Shown piece after piece: positions 24,098 to 36,148 of a DNA stretch of 64,000 bases. Source of the DNA: Pyxicephalus adspersus (lineage: Eukaryota; Chordata; Amphibia; Anura; Pyxicephalidae). Under the pieces are notes generated by a model. It worked only from the letters and a program-made list of their open reading frames with translations, was not told the origin of the DNA and made no database searches. Within the stretch, counting starts at the first letter, position 1. Each line of letters opens with the position of its first letter. The position numbers and the translations under genes were made by a program. The stretch covers positions 140,743,425 through 140,807,424 of the forward strand of contig NC_092861.1 in the NCBI RefSeq assembly GCF_032062135.1. The letters are read 5' to 3'.

Positions 24098-24948
24098 CCC
24101 TGTTTCCCCGATTATAAGGCACTCTCTTATATTTTTTGAAATGCCAAAATATGCCCTGGGTCTTATTTTCAGGGGATGTCTTATTTTTCCATGAAGAAGA
24201 CTACAGTACACATTTATTGTTGAAAGTCACNNNNNNNNNNNNNNNNNNNNNNNNNNNNNNNNNNNNNNNNNNNNNNNNNNNNNNNNNNNNNNNNNNNNNN
24301 NNNNNNNNNNNNNNNNNNNNNNNNNNNNNNNNNNNNNNNNNNNNNNNNNNNNNNNNNNNNNNNNNNNNNNNNNNNNNNNNNNNNNNNNNNNNNNNNNNNN
24401 NNNNNNNNNNNNNNNNNNNNNNNNNNNNNNNNNNNNNNNNNNNNNNNNNNNNNNNNNNNNNNNNNNNNNNNNNNNNNNNNNNNNNNNNNNNNNNNNNNNN
24501 NNNNNNNNNNNNNNNNNNNNNNNNNNNNNNNNNNNNNNNNNNNNNNNNNNNNNNNNNNNNNNNNNNNNNNNNNNNNNNNNNNNNNNNNNNNNNNNNNNNN
24601 NNNNNNNNNNNNNNNNNNNNNNNNNNNNNNNNNNNNNNNNNNNNNNNNNNNNNNNNNNNNNNNNNNNNNNNNNNNNNNNNNNNNNNNNNNNNNNNNNNNN
24701 NNNNNNNNNNNNNNNNNNNNNNNNNNNNNNNNNNNNNNNNNNNNNNNNNNNNNNNNNNNNNNNTCAGGAATAGACACGCCCTGCAGCCAGCATCAGAGAC
24801 ACACAGGCTGCAGCCAGCATAAAGGACACACGCAGGATCAGATATCTGGAGCTGTCTTATAAACGGGTGAGTGTCTTATTTTAATTATTTTTTTAAAAAT
24901 CGGGGGTGGCTTACTTAATGGGGATGTCCTAAAATCGGGGAAACACGG
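24098..24948. mobile_element. TIR element with CCCTGTTTCCCCGATT ends, TA-flanked
   Basis: The ends CCCTGTTTCCCCGATT (24098) and AATCGGGGAAACACGG (ending 24948) are inverted repeats of about 16 bp with one mismatch. Both are flanked by TA (24096-24097 and 24949-24950). A TA duplication is typical of Tc1/mariner-type elements. The interior contains tandem repeats and the assembly gap, with no visible transposase, so it is probably non-autonomous. Confidence 0.65.
24231..24763. other. Assembly gap (533 N)
   Basis: An unbroken run of N lies inside a TA-flanked element. The right edge holds a tandem array of a roughly 30-bp unit containing CTGCAGCCAGCAT, so the gap is probably an unresolved minisatellite. 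The open frames that run through the N are artefacts. Confidence 0.98.
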
Positions 24949-25079
24949 TAGATGGAAATGAGAGGATACATTATTTCAATCACTTTTTTGGTTGGACGTG
25001 CTGTTATTATGTAGTGGTTGTTAATTTAAACCTACACCTGACCATTTTTCTAACACCCTTAAAGATGTTAGAACCTCCA

Positions 25080-25300
25080 TCAACATTTAAAACGATTTTG
25101 GTATATACCCACTCCTCTGAGGAAGCCTAGTTAGGCGAAACACATCGTAATTCCAGACATATATCTTTCTTTCAAGCATTGTAAACATGGTACCTCTATA
25201 TAGGATTATGGACTTGAAAATAACTGATATGGGGAAATTTGTATAGTATTCAGTCCCAATAAACTCCACAAAGGGGTCGAGACTATAATATTTATTTAAG
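25080..25300 (+). mobile_element. Penelope-like tail
   Basis: CCTCTGAGGAAGCCTAGTTA then GGCGAAACACATCG repeats the CTGANGA-hairpin-GAAA motif, followed by about 150 bases ending near CCCAATAAACTCC. The short stem is GCCT/AGGC. Confidence 0.5.
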
Positions 25301-26088
25301 TGTGTTACTATTGTAAAAATAAATAAATAGTTTTTAGTTTTTTCACTGGAATAAATGTTTTCCTAAAAAAAAACAAAAACTCTTTTTTATTTATTTTTTT
25401 ACTACCAAGGGGTTGGCATGTACATTTTTCACTAAATTGTTTAAGTATGAGGAGTCATCTACTTGTGTTTGGTTTTTTATGTATATACCTGCTTATTTGT
25501 TTATTTTTGTGGTACCAGGATCAAAAGTGAAGGGAACTTTAGTCATTGGACAGAAAGGTCTAGATAAAAACCTGAAAAATGTTATTTCATTATTTGTCAT
25601 TGCAACAGAAAGTAAAGGAGAAATCTCAGTACTATATAAGCAGACAGTTGGGAGTAGAAGCCCAGTCAACGTGTTTGGCTTTTTTTTTGGATGTTGTTTT
25701 GGATGGGTTGGAGCTTCATTCTTCTTCATGTAATCATTGCTTTCTACAGATCTACAAGGAAGTATTTCCCACATTATATCTCTTTTTAATGAGGGTACCT
25801 TTTTTAAGTTTCACAAAAAAGTACTCTTACCCCTCCATGCTCATTTGCTTCCTGCTACAGGAGTCCAATTTATGTAAGCTTTGCTGTTGAATGGCATTGT
25901 TGCTTACCAAGGTATATGACTTGAGATCCCTGCTCCTTATCATTGTTCAGGCCTGGCAATTGTCTGCTCAGGACTAATCACTGTCAGATGGGAGCTATCA
26001 CATTGTTCCCCATACCCAGAAGCCATGCTTTATTACCACAAGCAATGGTGGTAAGGGAGAACGAACACATGAGCATACCTCACTCACT

Positions 26089-26305
26089 GGGCCTGTTTTA
26101 ATAAAGCTCTCCAAGACTGGAGAGGATACACTTTCATCAGTAAAGCTGGGTGATCCAACAAATATGGAAGGGATCTGGTCCAGGATTCAAAAAATTGTCT
26201 TCCAAATGACTTTGAAGTAATCCATTACAGGTTTGCTGGATCACCCAGCTTCACTGATGAAAGTGTATCCTCTCCAGTCTTGGAGAGCTTTATTAAAACA
26301 GGCCC
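26089..26305. mobile_element. MITE-A copy 8 with possible ACT duplication
   Basis: Full-length palindrome from GGGCCTGTTTTAATAAAGC to GCTTTATTAAAACAGGCCC. The flanking bases are ACT on both sides, suggesting a 3-bp target duplication. The arms match closely, so this is one of the younger copies. Confidence 0.9.
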
Positions 26306-26735
26306 ACTTAGTAAAGCAGCAGTGTGTCTTTAAGGCCGATTTTAAAATACACCAAACATATCTGCTAAAAAGTATCCATGCAGCTCCATGAACAAAAATT
26401 CCATCTCTGTTGATCAGAGGCTGGAAATTGGTTGCGGCTTTGCAAATAGAGGAGATTGTTGCTTGTGATTAGATGGCTTTAGCTGAGCATTATTGTACCA
26501 AGGTCTTTAGCAGATTCAACAACATCAAAGTTTCAACCGTTTTCTCTTTATTAGAGCTACATTACAGATTTTAGCATTTTAACATTGTCAGCATCATGAG
26601 CTTCGATAATGCTTTGATCCATGCTAAATTATTTTAAAATATGAGATGCATTTTCCCAACAGGTCCAATTTAGGAAACTTTTAGACAAAACACATAATTC
26701 AGTAATAAATGAAACTTACAATTACCAGTCTCATT

Positions 26736-26938
26736 GGACCTGATTTATTAAAGCTCTCCAAGGCTGGAGTGGATACACTTTCATCAGTGAAGCTGGGTGA
26801 TCCAGCAAACCTGCAATGGATTTCTTAAAAGTTGTTTGCTATACTGGGCCATATCTATTCCAGGTTTGCTGGATCCCTCAGGTTCACTGATGAAAATGTA
26901 TCTTCTACGGTCTTGGAGAGCTTTAATAAACCAGGCCT
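26736..26938. mobile_element. MITE-A copy 9
   Basis: GGACCTGATTTATTAAAGCT to CTTTAATAAACCAGGCCT, a slightly shortened palindrome. ATT occurs directly outside both ends. Confidence 0.88.
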
Positions 26939-27219
26939 ATTGTTTATGTGTTCCTCTGGTGGCTAATGATCTTCAGCAGATCAATACAGCATTCATACGT
27001 GCTATTCCACAGCATACACTGAATGTGATCTAAGTAAAACAAGACTTACCCAAATGGGTTTGTTAAAGCATCTGGGAACCAAACATTCTGAAGTTTTACT
27101 ATTTATTTGAAGAGAGCAGAACATTATGCATGTTAATGCCCTGCAATGCGTTGTAGCATATGCATGACACTGAAACTCATGGCGCAGAGTTTGCATGTGT
27201 TGTGTGAACTGTTAGAGAG

Positions 27220-27500
27220 GAATTAAACCTCGCTATACTCACTGGTACCCGTTCCATTGCAGAGCACCGTCATATTCTTCCTTTTTGCGATCTCAGGCCA
27301 ACTTAATTGGCCAGGCTGGGGTGATGTAACTCCCACGCAGGCGTGCTGGAGTTTAATTTGTCCTGGCAAGCCCAGCGGAAGCTGGGATATTTCTGTGAAG
27401 CAATTGGAAAGGTACAAATGTTTATTGCAATAGGGACATTGCCTGTCCCTTTCTGCAGTAATGCCCTGCCTGATCAAATGTTTTTAAAAGGTGAACTTTA
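27220..27500 (+). repeat. Interspersed repeat C, copy 2
   Basis: GCAGAGCACCGTCATATTCT, GGGGTGATGTAACTCCCACG and TTATTGCAATAGGGACATTG match copy 1 in order and orientation. Confidence 0.7.
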
Positions 27501-28019
27501 GTTATCACACAGCACTACAGTGGTCACCAAAACAAAGAAAATAAATCTGCAGGGCACAGGGACACAGAGAACTATTCTGAGAGCATTCTCAGGATACATT
27601 ACACGTGCACAAATTCCTATAATATATAGGTTTTCATTGGCAGTTCATATCCTTGCCAGTCCCACCTATTCTCACACCATAGAGTAGCTTCACCATATAG
27701 GCATGGTGTTGTTCCCTAATGTCAAAAAAGTTTAACTTGTATGACATTGTCTCATTATATTTAGACTATTCCTGTGCAGAAGGTCGAAAACTCTTTGAAA
27801 GTTCTAAAAAGCAGAATTATTTATTTTTATCGTATCCTAGTAGCAGGTATTCCCAGCATGAAATGTTTCAGCATCTGCATTCAGTAACAGCCACTGCACA
27901 TGGATTATCTTGAAGCAATAAGTAAAATAAAAAATCTCATTATTGTCCTTCGGCAAATAAATTTGGTATTTTCAGAAGTCACAAAACTTATCCTCTGTCA
28001 ATAAATAAAATCACATTTG

Positions 28020-28260
28020 CATTTCAAAATTATGTCTGGAGCCAAACTAGCGTGTGACTGATTAGGCAAAAGCAAGCAACACGAGCTCTCTGAAGCCTTC
28101 GGAACCTCTGCAGTGCTCTATTACAGGCAGATATTGTGTGTCTCTCCAGAAAACACCACTGATGCAATTAGTACACAACCTGAATTGCTGAGAGGCAATA
28201 AGGTGATTAACTGAGTGTCTACAAGACTCAATCATGTCACAACAAAACCGATGCTGATAT
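28020..28260. promoter_or_regulatory. Candidate conserved non-coding element in intron
   Basis: This is repeat-free, balanced-composition sequence between two repeat-rich zones. It includes GTGTGACTGATTAGGC and AGACTCAATCATGTCACAAC, resembling binding-site clusters. It has no long open frame. The call rests only on texture. Confidence 0.2.
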
Positions 28261-29229
28261 ATGATATAGTTGTAACATATAATGGTTTTCTAGAGTGCAG
28301 AAGAATAATATCCTAAAATACCGTATGCATATGACAGCAACCCAGGACTACCACAGTGAAGCTTTGTAAAATGGATATATAGAGTACAGCATCTGTATTT
28401 AATTCTCTTATTATCATTCTTTTTTTGTTTTCCTGCGTAGGTTTTCATTAGGGTTGTGCATGGTTTTTTCTTCAGATCTTTAGTATCCTGCTTTTGTAGA
28501 TTTCAGGTGTTGTTTTTGCAACTCAAATAAGTTGATTTATCAGTAATGGGAGAGGTGCACAGAGAAGGAGCAAAGTGTATACAATGAACTCCAGTAGCCT
28601 GTTTATACATACTTATTGCAATAGCGAATGGTGAAACATGCAATGCAGTAATGCACCATAAGTGCATTGGCCCAATGAAGGTGCCATTTATTTTACTTCC
28701 AGGGGGTACAGCCTGCCCTTCTTCACTGCCTAAAGAGTGTTTCAGCCTTGAAAAAAATCCCACCACTGGCACTGATTTATGAGCTCAAGGAACTATGGGG
28801 AAGGAGCTTCCCTAACATCACAAAGTCCAAATACGAACAATCACATCATAAGGAACTTCAGACCCAGGCACTATGGGGTTTCAATAGTGAGGAAGGGGGG
28901 ACTTGCATATTGCTGGATATGACTGCAGGGGACATCGTTTGACCCTAGAGCATTAAAAATATATATTTTTAGAGCTAAAAATAGAATAATAAAGTAGTTT
29001 TGGTGTGTTTACTTAAGTTTCTCTAACTCTTTGGACCCCTAAAACATGTTCACCAGGGAGCGGATGATCACACACATCCAATTCATTATTGGTGGGTGGA
29101 ACATGAGTTCCCTTTTGCCAGCAAACTATCTTGCTTCAGTGAGCACTAAAGAGCACAGTTTTGGGCTAGGGTGAATGGGGGTAACACTCATTATAATGCT
29201 GAAGTGCACGTGGGCTGGTAACATTATAG

Positions 29230-29300
29230 CAGGGGTGGCCAAACACTTACTATGGAGCTAACAGCCTGCATTCCTGGAATGTTGAGCTGACTCATTTGGA
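29230..29300 (+). mobile_element. Possible hAT-like end fragment
   Basis: CAGGGGTGGCCAAACACTTA resembles a hAT left end. The rest is too diverged to follow and the right border is unknown. Confidence 0.35.
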
Positions 29301-29756
29301 GGGAGGCATGTTTTTTTTCTTTTTCACATTTAATAAAAAAGTGACACTACCCTTTTAGTTTTGGAATTGTGTATGCATTATTCAGCACCATGGAAAGCAG
29401 AGATAGCAGAACATTAGCTGCTACAGTTTTATCAATATTTCTACTGGCAAGTTTTAACCTAGCACTAATCACTTATAGGGGGAATCCCACCAAAAAATCT
29501 TAAGGAAATCCTATCTTCGTCAAATTTGCCTTTTTTACTGGGTTGATTTATTTAATTAATCATTGGTAAATACAGCCCTTTAAGCAGAAACCTAAAATGA
29601 ATGACATTAGGTTAAAAAAAAGCACTGTCCATAGTAAGCGATAGCCTTTTTTTTTAGCTCCTGCAGCCACATTCTGACTTTATAAATGCATTCTTATATG
29701 TCCTTATACCACCTGATATACCACCATATACCATAGCAGTGGGTAAAATGTTAAAT

Positions 29757-30037
29757 CAGCCTTTCTCAACCTGTTAAACATGGAAAAACCCTTGAAAAAA
29801 CTCTCTGGTCTTGGGGAACCCCTGCTATAAATATTATTTCCACAACTCCCAGTATAATAGTGTGATGGTCATTGAGAAGAATACCTCTTACATTGCTGAC
29901 CAGTGGCAAGTATGCCAAAAAGATCACACATTGCCAAAAAGATCGTTGATGTCATTCAGACTGAGCTGAGAGTCACAAATTGCTCATTGCTTAATGAACC
30001 CCTAGCAACCTCTGGAGGAACCCTGATTTAAACACTG
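29757..30037 (-). mobile_element. hAT-A MITE, nearly complete
   Basis: CAGCCTTTCTCAACC at one end and TTTAAACACTG at the other. The flanks TGTTAAAT and CTTTAGAT agree at 5 of 8 positions, suggesting a decayed 8-bp duplication. This is the best reference copy of the family here. Confidence 0.8.
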
Positions 30038-30429
30038 CTTTAGATTATGTATACCCCTTCACACAACAATTCTGATGTAAGTGTTTCAGTTGTATAGTTA
30101 GCTTTTTGCTGTATATTCCATTTGGGGACAATGGAAAGACCTTAGTATTTTCCCTCACTTTCTTTCCTACCTTACCAGCTCTTGTGCTTTTACCTCCTCA
30201 ATGTATTGGAAGATTTTAAAGCTCCTCTGCTGTTTCATTAACTAAACATCAGCGTGTTCACTTTAACCCTGTTTATTTCTCATACTTGTCTCTTCATCAC
30301 TTATGAATATTGTATGAAGCTTTCACCAGTCCTGCAATCCAGTGTTTAGATGCCGTTATTTCTCATCTGATTATACTATGCTCCTTATTTAGGCGCTCAT
30401 ATTTTGTACATTTTTTCTTTTGCACTGTT

Positions 30430-30620
30430 GTAATCAAATATCTCTGCCCTACATTCTGATCCGTCTCCCTGTAATTGATTTATATATGAATAATGCAGTG
30501 TCAGATTATGGCGCATATAAAACAGAGGCTTTAGCAGTCTGATTTTTTATCATAAGCATCTGCTTGAAACATATCAGTTGCGTTTGACTACAGCATTTAT
30601 TGGCATTCTTAATTCAAAAA
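30430..30620. promoter_or_regulatory. Candidate conserved non-coding element in intron
   Basis: This is a repeat-free AT-rich block with homeodomain-like cores (TGTAATTGATTTATATATGA, then AATAATGCAG and GGCGCATATAAAAC). It stands out from the surrounding degraded repeats. The call rests only on texture. Confidence 0.2.
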
Positions 30621-31039
30621 AGGTTAAAAATATACCATAGCTAGCAATTATTCCCAACATTAGAGAATAGTTCTGGATCACTGGCACAAATATAAAAGTA
30701 ATGGATCCATATCCTAAGTTTGAATTCTGAAGTAAGATTGGCAATGCTTGCCTTTTTTTTTAATTACTTTTCTTTTTAAAGTTTTCCATTTTATTCGAGG
30801 TATTAGTGGCTACATTACATACATTGATTGAGGGGTAAAAAATTTAAATCAGTAGATGTGACCTTCACTTAACATTTACTAGAGGTGATGAACATGTTTT
30901 AAATGACAGTGAAGCGCTGATGTCACATTCACAGCTTTATAAATTTGTCTCATACATATCACTAAATAGAGTTGGCAAATACATACATCATAGGTACTAA
31001 GACTTTAATTTATATTAATATCAATATTAAGGCTACTAT

Positions 31040-31210
31040 TTATATTACTATCATGAATGTTTATATTGCTGATATATTATACAGCACTTTAATAAATCAA
31101 TATGCATGTGAATAACTGTCCCTCTGAACAGCTCATATGTTACTACCACAGTCTTAGAACAATTCTTGGAGGAAGCCAATGCAATGAATCTACAGTATGT
31201 TTGTAAAATA
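31040..31210 (-). mobile_element. SINE, degraded 3' part
   Basis: ATATTATACAGCACTTTAAT and CTCATATGTTACTACCACAG match the complement of the SINE tail and body with many substitutions. Confidence 0.5.
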
Positions 31211-31289
31211 GGAAAGGACACCTGGACAGACGCAGAAAACTGTAAGGCTAGCCACTTACCCACCATGCAATGGTTTCCAGGTGTTTGGT

Positions 31290-32000
31290 GGGGAATATGC
31301 CCTTGAGGAGCTAGGTTCCTCTACAAATGAGAGGGAGTATGCCTGTTAAGTCCTTTGAAGGTGGTTTCTTTTTAGAATTTAGCTCACTTGATGGGTTTTC
31401 TGTCTGTAGAATCAGTATCTGTTGCTGTACAGTATTATGTTGCTGTGTAATTGGGCCCTCTGGTAACACTTTTGTGCATGGGAAACATCTTGGCCATAAA
31501 TTGGGTTACTTGGAAAGGGGAATATCTTCTTATCAGGTAAGATTCTGTGGTGATGCTTCTCCCCGTAGAGTTTGATTTCTGGGAATATATGTTGGTATGG
31601 AACTAGATTTGCTGGGGGGATATCTCCTGGCAGTGGGGGACATATCCAACAACAGACCCCTGAACTGACTTGGGGCTCCCCTGTCGAACTGACTCGAGGT
31701 ACTTGTGGGGACCCCTATTTACTCAGGAGAGTCTGGGGGCCCTCATGCAGTGGAGGAGTTTGCACCTCTCTATGTCGGTTTCTGTCTCTTGGTAATGTCA
31801 GAATCTCTAGGGAGATATCTCAGATTCTCTTAGGCATATCTCCTCATACAGTCATATTTGTCAAACGGGTTACCATATTCAATCACTCTCCAAGGAAGGG
31901 AGTATCTGTCTTTGGAGTTAGGTCCTGTGTAGTATTTTTTTTTTTACCCCTGTGAAGTCAGGTTCTCTAGAGGGTGTACTATTTCTTCATGGAGTCAGAT
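31290..32000 (+). repeat. Irregular repeat with GTCAGRTTCTCTAGRG motif
   Basis: Variants recur: GCTAGGTTCCTCTAC (31309), GTAAGATTCTGTGG (31537), GTCAGAATCTCTAGGG (31797), CAGATTCTCTTAGG (31821), GTTAGGTCCTGTG (31917), GTCAGGTTCTCTAGAG (31957) and GTCAGATTCTATAGAA (31993). GATATCTCC appears near 31618 and ATATCTC near 31815. It looks like a decayed minisatellite. Confidence 0.4.
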
Positions 32001-32349
32001 TCTATAGAAATGTTTGTGCTTTGAAACTTTCCTTGTTTACCATTTATTTTAATGTATTGCCCAGTAGAGTAAAATTTATTAGAATAATATATTGATTTTC
32101 TCTGTTTATAGCTGTATTTTTACTAATTTTTGTGTGGCGAATCCAGAAATGAGCCAAGTTTTTTGCTATCACATCCAGTTTTTACGATACAGGGTACCCT
32201 TCATTTTTGTCAAAAACATACAAATTTTACATACAATGAAATAATAACTTGAATGTACTGTTTATTTAAATTTCTTTTGTTCATACAAAGGATTTATTGT
32301 TACTATTTTTTTTTACAGTCAAACATTTGAAAACTGATTGGGTAAGCGG

Positions 32350-33928
32350 TTAAGGTAAAAATTTACCCCTATAGCTTTTCCTGGAGTGTTCAGTGTTAGG
32401 ACAATCCCGCCGGATGCTCCAACAAGTCAGCCATCATATGTAAATCCCATTTACCTTGATACCGTCTTCCATGACCTTCAAATCTTGGTGGAATCATTCA
32501 CTGTTGCTAATCACTGACTGCACCAAGGTTTTCCGGGAAGTTAGAAAGATGGCTATGCAGAAAATGCACTTTGATGCTTATATTTCAACCAAGCATCTTG
32601 TAGCTCTCCAAGAGTTTCTAGCCAATTTCTGTGTAATTATTTGCTCGTGTGTTTCCAAGAAAGTCCTTGACAATTGCTTTGAATGATAACCAAGCATTCT
32701 TTTCAACATCTGACATTGTCCTGATGAAATGTTCATCTTTGATGAGCTGCCGAATCTGTGGACCATCAAACACACCGACCTTTATTTTTTTAAATGGCAG
32801 GCTAGGTAATACCAAAATGAGGTACTTGAAACATTCTCCTTCAGTTGGCAAAGCTTTAATGAACTGCTTCATCAGACCTAGTTTCATGTGCAGAGGCAAG
32901 AATATAATATTCTTTCTATCAACAAGTGGCTCATGTAGAATGTTCGGATCACCTGGTTTTAGGACAGATCTTGGAGGCCAATTCCTTTCCACCCAATGCC
33001 TCTCACAAGCTCTGCTGTCCCACATGCACAGATAACAGGGATACTTGGTGTATCCACGTTTCTGACCAAGAATGAAGGATACCATTTTAAGGTCAACACA
33101 GATGACCCAATTGTGTTGGTGATATTGCAACAACTCAATGACTTTCTTTATGTCTGCATATTTTTCACAAAGAGAAACGGAATGGCGGATTGGGACTGAC
33201 CCAAATATATTGCCATTGTGAAGGAGGACACACTTTAGGCTCCGCTTTGATATGGATTGAAATTCCCAATTCCTACATTAAACCAGGTATGGTATGTCAA
33301 TACACAAAGCCACTGTCAGTTCTAAAGAACTGCAGTAATGCAATTTCTCTGGTTCGAAAGTATGACACCTTCGTTCCTTTTTCAAGCTTTTCTCACACAG
33401 TCTTGATGCTAGGAATTCTGAAGCCTTCTTCGATGGTCCCAAATCACATGCCAAATCACTCAACTCATGCTGATCAAATCCCTTACGAACAGAGTCCTCT
33501 TCAATTTCAAACTCCTCATGAATGTTGTCACCTAGTTCATCACCATAATCATGTTCTTCAAGAGAGGGCAGTGTAACGAAAACCGGCACTGGGATTTCAT
33601 CTGAATGAGCCACTGGCCGTATAGCTGATGGTAGACTAGGATACTCTATGTTACATTTATTTTTCTTGTTATATCCAGAAGTTTTCACAATACAAAAGTA
33701 ACTGTCATGGAAATGATTTCCTGGCTCTCACCAAACCATAGGTATACCAAATGGCATCTTATCACGTGTTCCCTTTGTCCACATCTGTAAACCCTCGACG
33801 CGCTGTTTGTACACCTTATGAGGGGCCCAAGACTTATCTTGATCACCAAGTTTAACTTTGAAATATGCCAAATAGGCTTGCTCTACAAATGTGCACTTAC
33901 AACGAGAAACAGCAGAGCCAGACATGAT
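32350..33928 (-). pseudogene. Broken transposase-like gene of an uncharacterised multicopy family
   Basis: Reading the - strand from an ATG at 33925, one frame runs for most of 1.58 kb. Segments are CKCTFVEQAYLAYFKVKLGD, KTSGYNKKNKCNIEYPSLPS, KRSLKCVLLHNG, HNWVICVDLKMVSFILGQKR, GYTKYPCYLCMWDSR and LHMKLGLMKQFIKAL; then, after a frameshift, HFLHSHLSNFPENLG, and at the C-terminus WSIRRDCPNTEHSRKSY before TAA at 32350. In-frame stops lie near 33731 (TGA), 33283 (TAA) and 32619, with more decay and shifts after about 32560. TTCCTTTTTTCAG just before the ATG looks like a splice acceptor. I recall similar intronless proteins in many copies in hydra, aphids and fish, annotated as uncharacterised; a TPC-x-L-C-type zinc-binding pattern (YPCYLCMWDSR) is visible. 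A transposase role is inference. Confidence 0.65.
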
Positions 33929-35667
33929 CTGAAAAAAGGAAATACGTGTGTAAGTAGAAAAATACATTTTGCTTATTCACTACAAAGTGCAGCGCACAAC
34001 CTCTGACCACACTGTCTTGTGTGTAAATGAATAGCCTATACAAATCCAGGCTACAGTAATCGCATTAAAATAACCATTAGAGAAAAAACCTGACGTGATA
34101 GAAGAAAACTAACTACACTTTCAGAATCAGCATAATTATTTTAGTGTAAATAGGCTTAAAAATTGAAGTCAACAAAAAATTTGTTCAAAATTGTTCCCCA
34201 GTGTAATATTTGTATTGCATTGTGAGAGATGACATATAATATTCTGGTATCTGCTTTTTACCCTGATTGTACCACTCTACACATGTGAGTTAAAATAAAA
34301 CAATGTACAGTATGCTATTCAGGATAAAGAGGTCTAAGGAAAGCCCCTGAAACATGTTGCATGTTGTCATGTTGGCATATGCAACATGACAAAATAAATA
34401 CTAATACATTTTTTTCTACAACATTAAAAACCTGGCAGAGGTCTTAAGCCTTCTACATGGTAATCTTATAATTTAACTGGGCTTTAAATCTTTTGCTTTA
34501 ATGATTTCTATGATGATTTCATGGTCATTCCCAGTGACAATAGAGAGGGGGAAGGAAAACAAGTGGCACCCTGTAGTGCTCTTTTTTATTGGAAAATACC
34601 GTGATTGTTTCCACTTGGTTGATTATCATGATATGGTCTAAATAAATTAGTATAATTTGTTTTACATATGGAGAGGTAACAATTCTGCAGCATAGAAAGA
34701 TTTCGTTGCTGGAACACTGGTATTAAACTGCTGGGTCACACAACAGCTCAGGGCCTTCAAGAAAAAAAAATGGTGGATGGTGAGGATATACATTTTGTCA
34801 AGAGATGAGCTTTAACATTTGAGAACATGCCTGCTTTAACTGGCATTTGGGCATCCACACCAAGCAAGAATTTGTTATGCCTCCTGGTATTGAATTATGC
34901 CTGACAGCTCTGCAATATGGCAAAATGCATGGACCACTCTCCCCATGTCTTCTGTCAGTGTTGTATCATCAAATGACTTTGTATAAAGTTTGAAATCTCT
35001 GCCAGTGTGTCTCCAAGTAAGGTGCTCCCTATCATTTCAGCATACTAATGATGTTTATGAGCATGGAAAACAACAAGCCACAAAGAACTTGGGTGCCAAG
35101 GTTTTTTTGTACATCAAGTTTTATATTCATACCTGTTGTGACTGACACCTTCTCTGTTCTGTCTTGCTAAATTAATGCCATGTGATAGACAAGAGCAGGT
35201 TGTTCAGAAAACATCTCTTGTTCTGTGACTCACTATACAGTTCACACTTGTCCATGGAACACAGGGACGGTGTACATAGGCTGGAAATGTTGAAATTTGT
35301 TTATGCATGGAAGCCAGTACAGGATAATACAGAGAAATACAATTTACATTCTGGGTAGGTTTGTGACATCCATCACATTTGGAGAAAGATTTTAGTGAAG
35401 AAAAACAAAATTGTATGTATCAACATGCCCATTAAATGAAGCATGTGTTGTGTTGATCTAAAAATTGCCACCAACCTGGCTTTAGCTTGACTTCTTTGAG
35501 TCCATGACAGGTAAGTAAAGCCAGCTGACCTGATCTGCATATTTGACTTGAACCTTATTGAAGTCATATGATCAAAATAACCAGGTAGGAAGGTTGAGTC
35601 AATATTAACGGCTACATATTTATTTTTTACTTGAAAGGGTAACTATAGGCAATCTTATAAATGTTCA

Positions 35668-36148
35668 ATAATTATTATTATTTTTATCAATAAACAGGAT
35701 TTATATAGCGCCAACATATTACGCAGCGCTGTACATTAAAAATAGGGGTTGCAAATGACAGACTAATACAGACAGTGATACAGGAGGAGAGGACCCTGCC
35801 CCGAAGAGCTTACAATCCAGTAGGTGGGGGAATTTACACCCAATAGGAGGGGAGATATGTAGTGGTGGGAAGTAGTGACGGTTTCAAATAACAGAAGAAG
35901 ACGGCTGGGCAAGTTTGAAAAAATGGGTTTTGAGTGCTCTTTTAAATGAGCAGAAAGTAGAAGCAGGCCGAACAGGACGAGGAAGACCATTCCAGAGAGT
36001 TGGGGCAGCTCTAGAGAAGTCTTGTATCCGTGCGTGTGATGAGGTTATGAGTGAGGAAGTCATAAGCAGGTCATTGGAGGAGCGGAGAGAGCCGCTGGGG
36101 GAGTACTTTTTCACCAGGTCAGAAATGTAAGTGGGACAATAACTGTTG
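35668..36148 (-). mobile_element. L2-clade LINE, 3' end
   Basis: The - strand encodes SYCPTYISDLVKKYSPSGSL and on to LKTHFFKLAQ, nearly identical to the C-terminus of the copy at 17798, followed by the same 3' tail and ATT-rich end. It is 5' truncated at about 36148 and inverted relative to the gene. Confidence 0.88.

Noticed and set aside
24136..24822. Open frames of 187 and 228 codons
   Set aside because: They consist almost wholly of N from the assembly gap.
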